From: an uncultured bacterium
GTDB lineage: Bacteria; Verrucomicrobiota; Verrucomicrobiia; Opitutales; Intestinicryptomonadaceae
Assembly: GCA_905214995.1 (NCBI GenBank)
Contig: CAJMOT010000125.1
Span: 1-5,805, forward strand
DNA length: 5,805 nt
Reading direction: 5' to 3'
The first letter of the stretch is position 1; each line of letters begins with the position of its first letter. A program made the position numbers and the translations under genes. The notes under the pieces were generated by a model. It had not been told where the DNA came from, did not search any database, and saw only the letters and a list, made by a program, of their open reading frames with translations. Shown here in pieces: positions 5,085 to 5,805 of this stretch.

Positions 5085-5729
5085 CTATGGCATCATCTTA
5101 GCCTGCGGAATTTTCGCGGGCTTATCAAGCCGCGCGACGCAAATTTCGGAGAGAAATCTGGAAAGCGTGCCGCGCGCCACGTTGAATTTCTTGGCTATGC
5201 GCGCCTTTGGAATGCCCTCGTTTATCAAAGAAATTATGTCGTTCTCGTACTTCGAGAGTTTTACGTTTACGGATTTGTGCCCGCGCGGGCGACCGAGCGC
5301 CTTGCCCTCGCTCTTTCTGCGCATCAGCGCCTCGCGGGTGCGCTGGGAAATCAGCTCCCTCTCTATCTCCGCGGCAAGGCCGAATGCGAACGCGAGCACT
5401 TTTGAAGCTATGTTGTTGCCGAGCTCGTAGTTTTCTTTTATAGTTCGGAGTTTTATTTGTTTTTCCATGCAAAAGTTCAAGATGCCTACGATTTGAAACA
5501 TATTGCGGCCCAATCGGGACAATTCGGACACGATGAGAGAATCCCCGCTCTTTATTTTGCGCATGAGCGTTCCGAGCTTGCGGGATCGCAGGCTTTTTCG
5601 CGAACTGACCGTTTCTTCTATCCACCGGTCGATTTTTATTCCGCGCTTTTCAGCGTAATTGCCGATTTCAAAACGCTGGTTTTCCGTAGTCTGCTTGTCA
5701 GAGCTAACTCTTATATATCCGTATACCAT
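5085..5729 (-). CDS. Small serine recombinase, Mpi-like master DNA invertase family
   Basis: The protein has 214 residues, a normal size for a small serine recombinase. Residues 3-9 (YGYIRVS) hold the active-site region with R7 and nucleophile S9. SELSRLGRN at 68-76 supplies catalytic R72 and R75. The long helix at 111-135 (VLAFAFGLAAEIERELISQRTREAL) is the E helix that drives dimer and tetramer assembly. GKALGRPRG at 142-150 is the hinge. Residues 156-194 (IISLINEGIPKARIAKKFNV...) are the C-terminal helix-turn-helix. The body, including DKQTTENQRFEI, WIEET, GNNIASKVLAFAFGL, closely follows B. fragilis Mpi as I remember it. Mpi inverts many promoters of polysaccharide and surface genes. This enzyme probably breaks both strands at short inverted repeats through serine-DNA links and exchanges them by rotation. 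All catalytic residues seem present, so it should be active. Its leader carries the ACGTCCGT motif. No strong ribosome site precedes the ATG. Confidence 0.92.
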   Translation of the reverse strand: MVYGYIRVSSDKQTTENQRFEIGNYAEKRGIKIDRWIEETVSSRKSLRSRKLGTLMRKIKSGDSLIVSELSRLGRNMFQIVGILNFCMEKQIKLRTIKENYELGNNIASKVLAFAFGLAAEIERELISQRTREALMRRKSEGKALGRPRGHKSVNVKLSKYENDIISLINEGIPKARIAKKFNVARGTLSRFLSEICVARLDKPAKIPQAKMMP

Positions 5730-5776
5730 TTTACCATTTTTATCCGATTAAAAAAAACGCTTGACTTTGATTTTAT

Positions 5777-5796
5777 GCGCAATTTAAACGTCCGTT
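5777..5796. repeat. Composite motif GCGCA-N6-ACGTCCGTT, copy 2, beside the recombinase
   Basis: The same spaced motif as at 2532-2551, about 48-67 bases upstream of the recombinase start and in the same orientation. The fuller form here is AAACGTCCGT (5786-5795), nine of ten positions of the Mpi inverted-repeat consensus ARACGTWCGT as I recall it. An inverted partner would have to be beyond the right edge. It may instead be an operator shared with the RHH genes. Confidence 0.5.
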
Positions 5797-5805
5797 TTTT
5801 AGTTG

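Noticed and set aside
5761..5789. Outward plus-strand promoter-like TTGACT with TTAAAC 17 bases later
   Set aside because: The -35 is good but the -10 is poor and there is no gene in the window to the right. It would matter only if the neighbouring sequence shows an invertible segment.
1..5805. CRISPR arrays or insertion-sequence ends
   Set aside because: No regularly spaced direct repeats and no transposase or terminal inverted repeats were seen.

Overview
The window most likely comes from a PVC-superphylum bacterium, Verrucomicrobiota or Lentisphaerota. The clue is a secreted protein that combines pentapeptide-like repeats, a LYSTASYK-type core motif and a C-terminal PEP-CTERM sorting signal. 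Base composition is mosaic: GC-rich genes are separated by very AT-rich control regions. The lineage is an inference from protein architecture only.

Layout. Positions 1-2150 hold two tandem minus-strand paralogues encoding exported, repeat-rich surface proteins. The downstream copy runs off the left edge. The complete upstream copy ends in a VPEP motif plus a hydrophobic segment. Positions 2333-2874 hold two divergent small ribbon-helix-helix (RHH) genes that share a 92-bp, A/T-tract-rich control region. Positions 2875-3676 have no confident intact gene. They hold two interleaved inverted repeats that could form a pseudoknot, a 20-bp AT palindrome, and a 53-codon remnant that looks like the C-terminus of an ABC-2 transporter permease. 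Positions 3677-4537 encode an unrecognised protein with four predicted membrane segments and a soluble tail. A tRNA-Val(UAC) gene lies at 4840-4913. Positions 5085-5729 (minus) encode a small serine recombinase closely resembling Bacteroides Mpi, the master DNA invertase family.

How it may fit together. Mpi-type invertases flip promoters of surface-structure genes in Bacteroides. Here such an enzyme lies about 3 kb from tandem surface-protein genes. A composite motif, GCGCA-N6-ACGTCCGTT, occurs only twice by eye: upstream of the recombinase and in the control region of the minus-strand RHH gene. The motif resembles, from memory, the Mpi inverted-repeat consensus. It could be a recombination half-site or a shared operator. 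Both copies face the same way and no inverted partner is visible, so an invertible promoter is a hypothesis. The partner, if any, would lie beyond the right edge.
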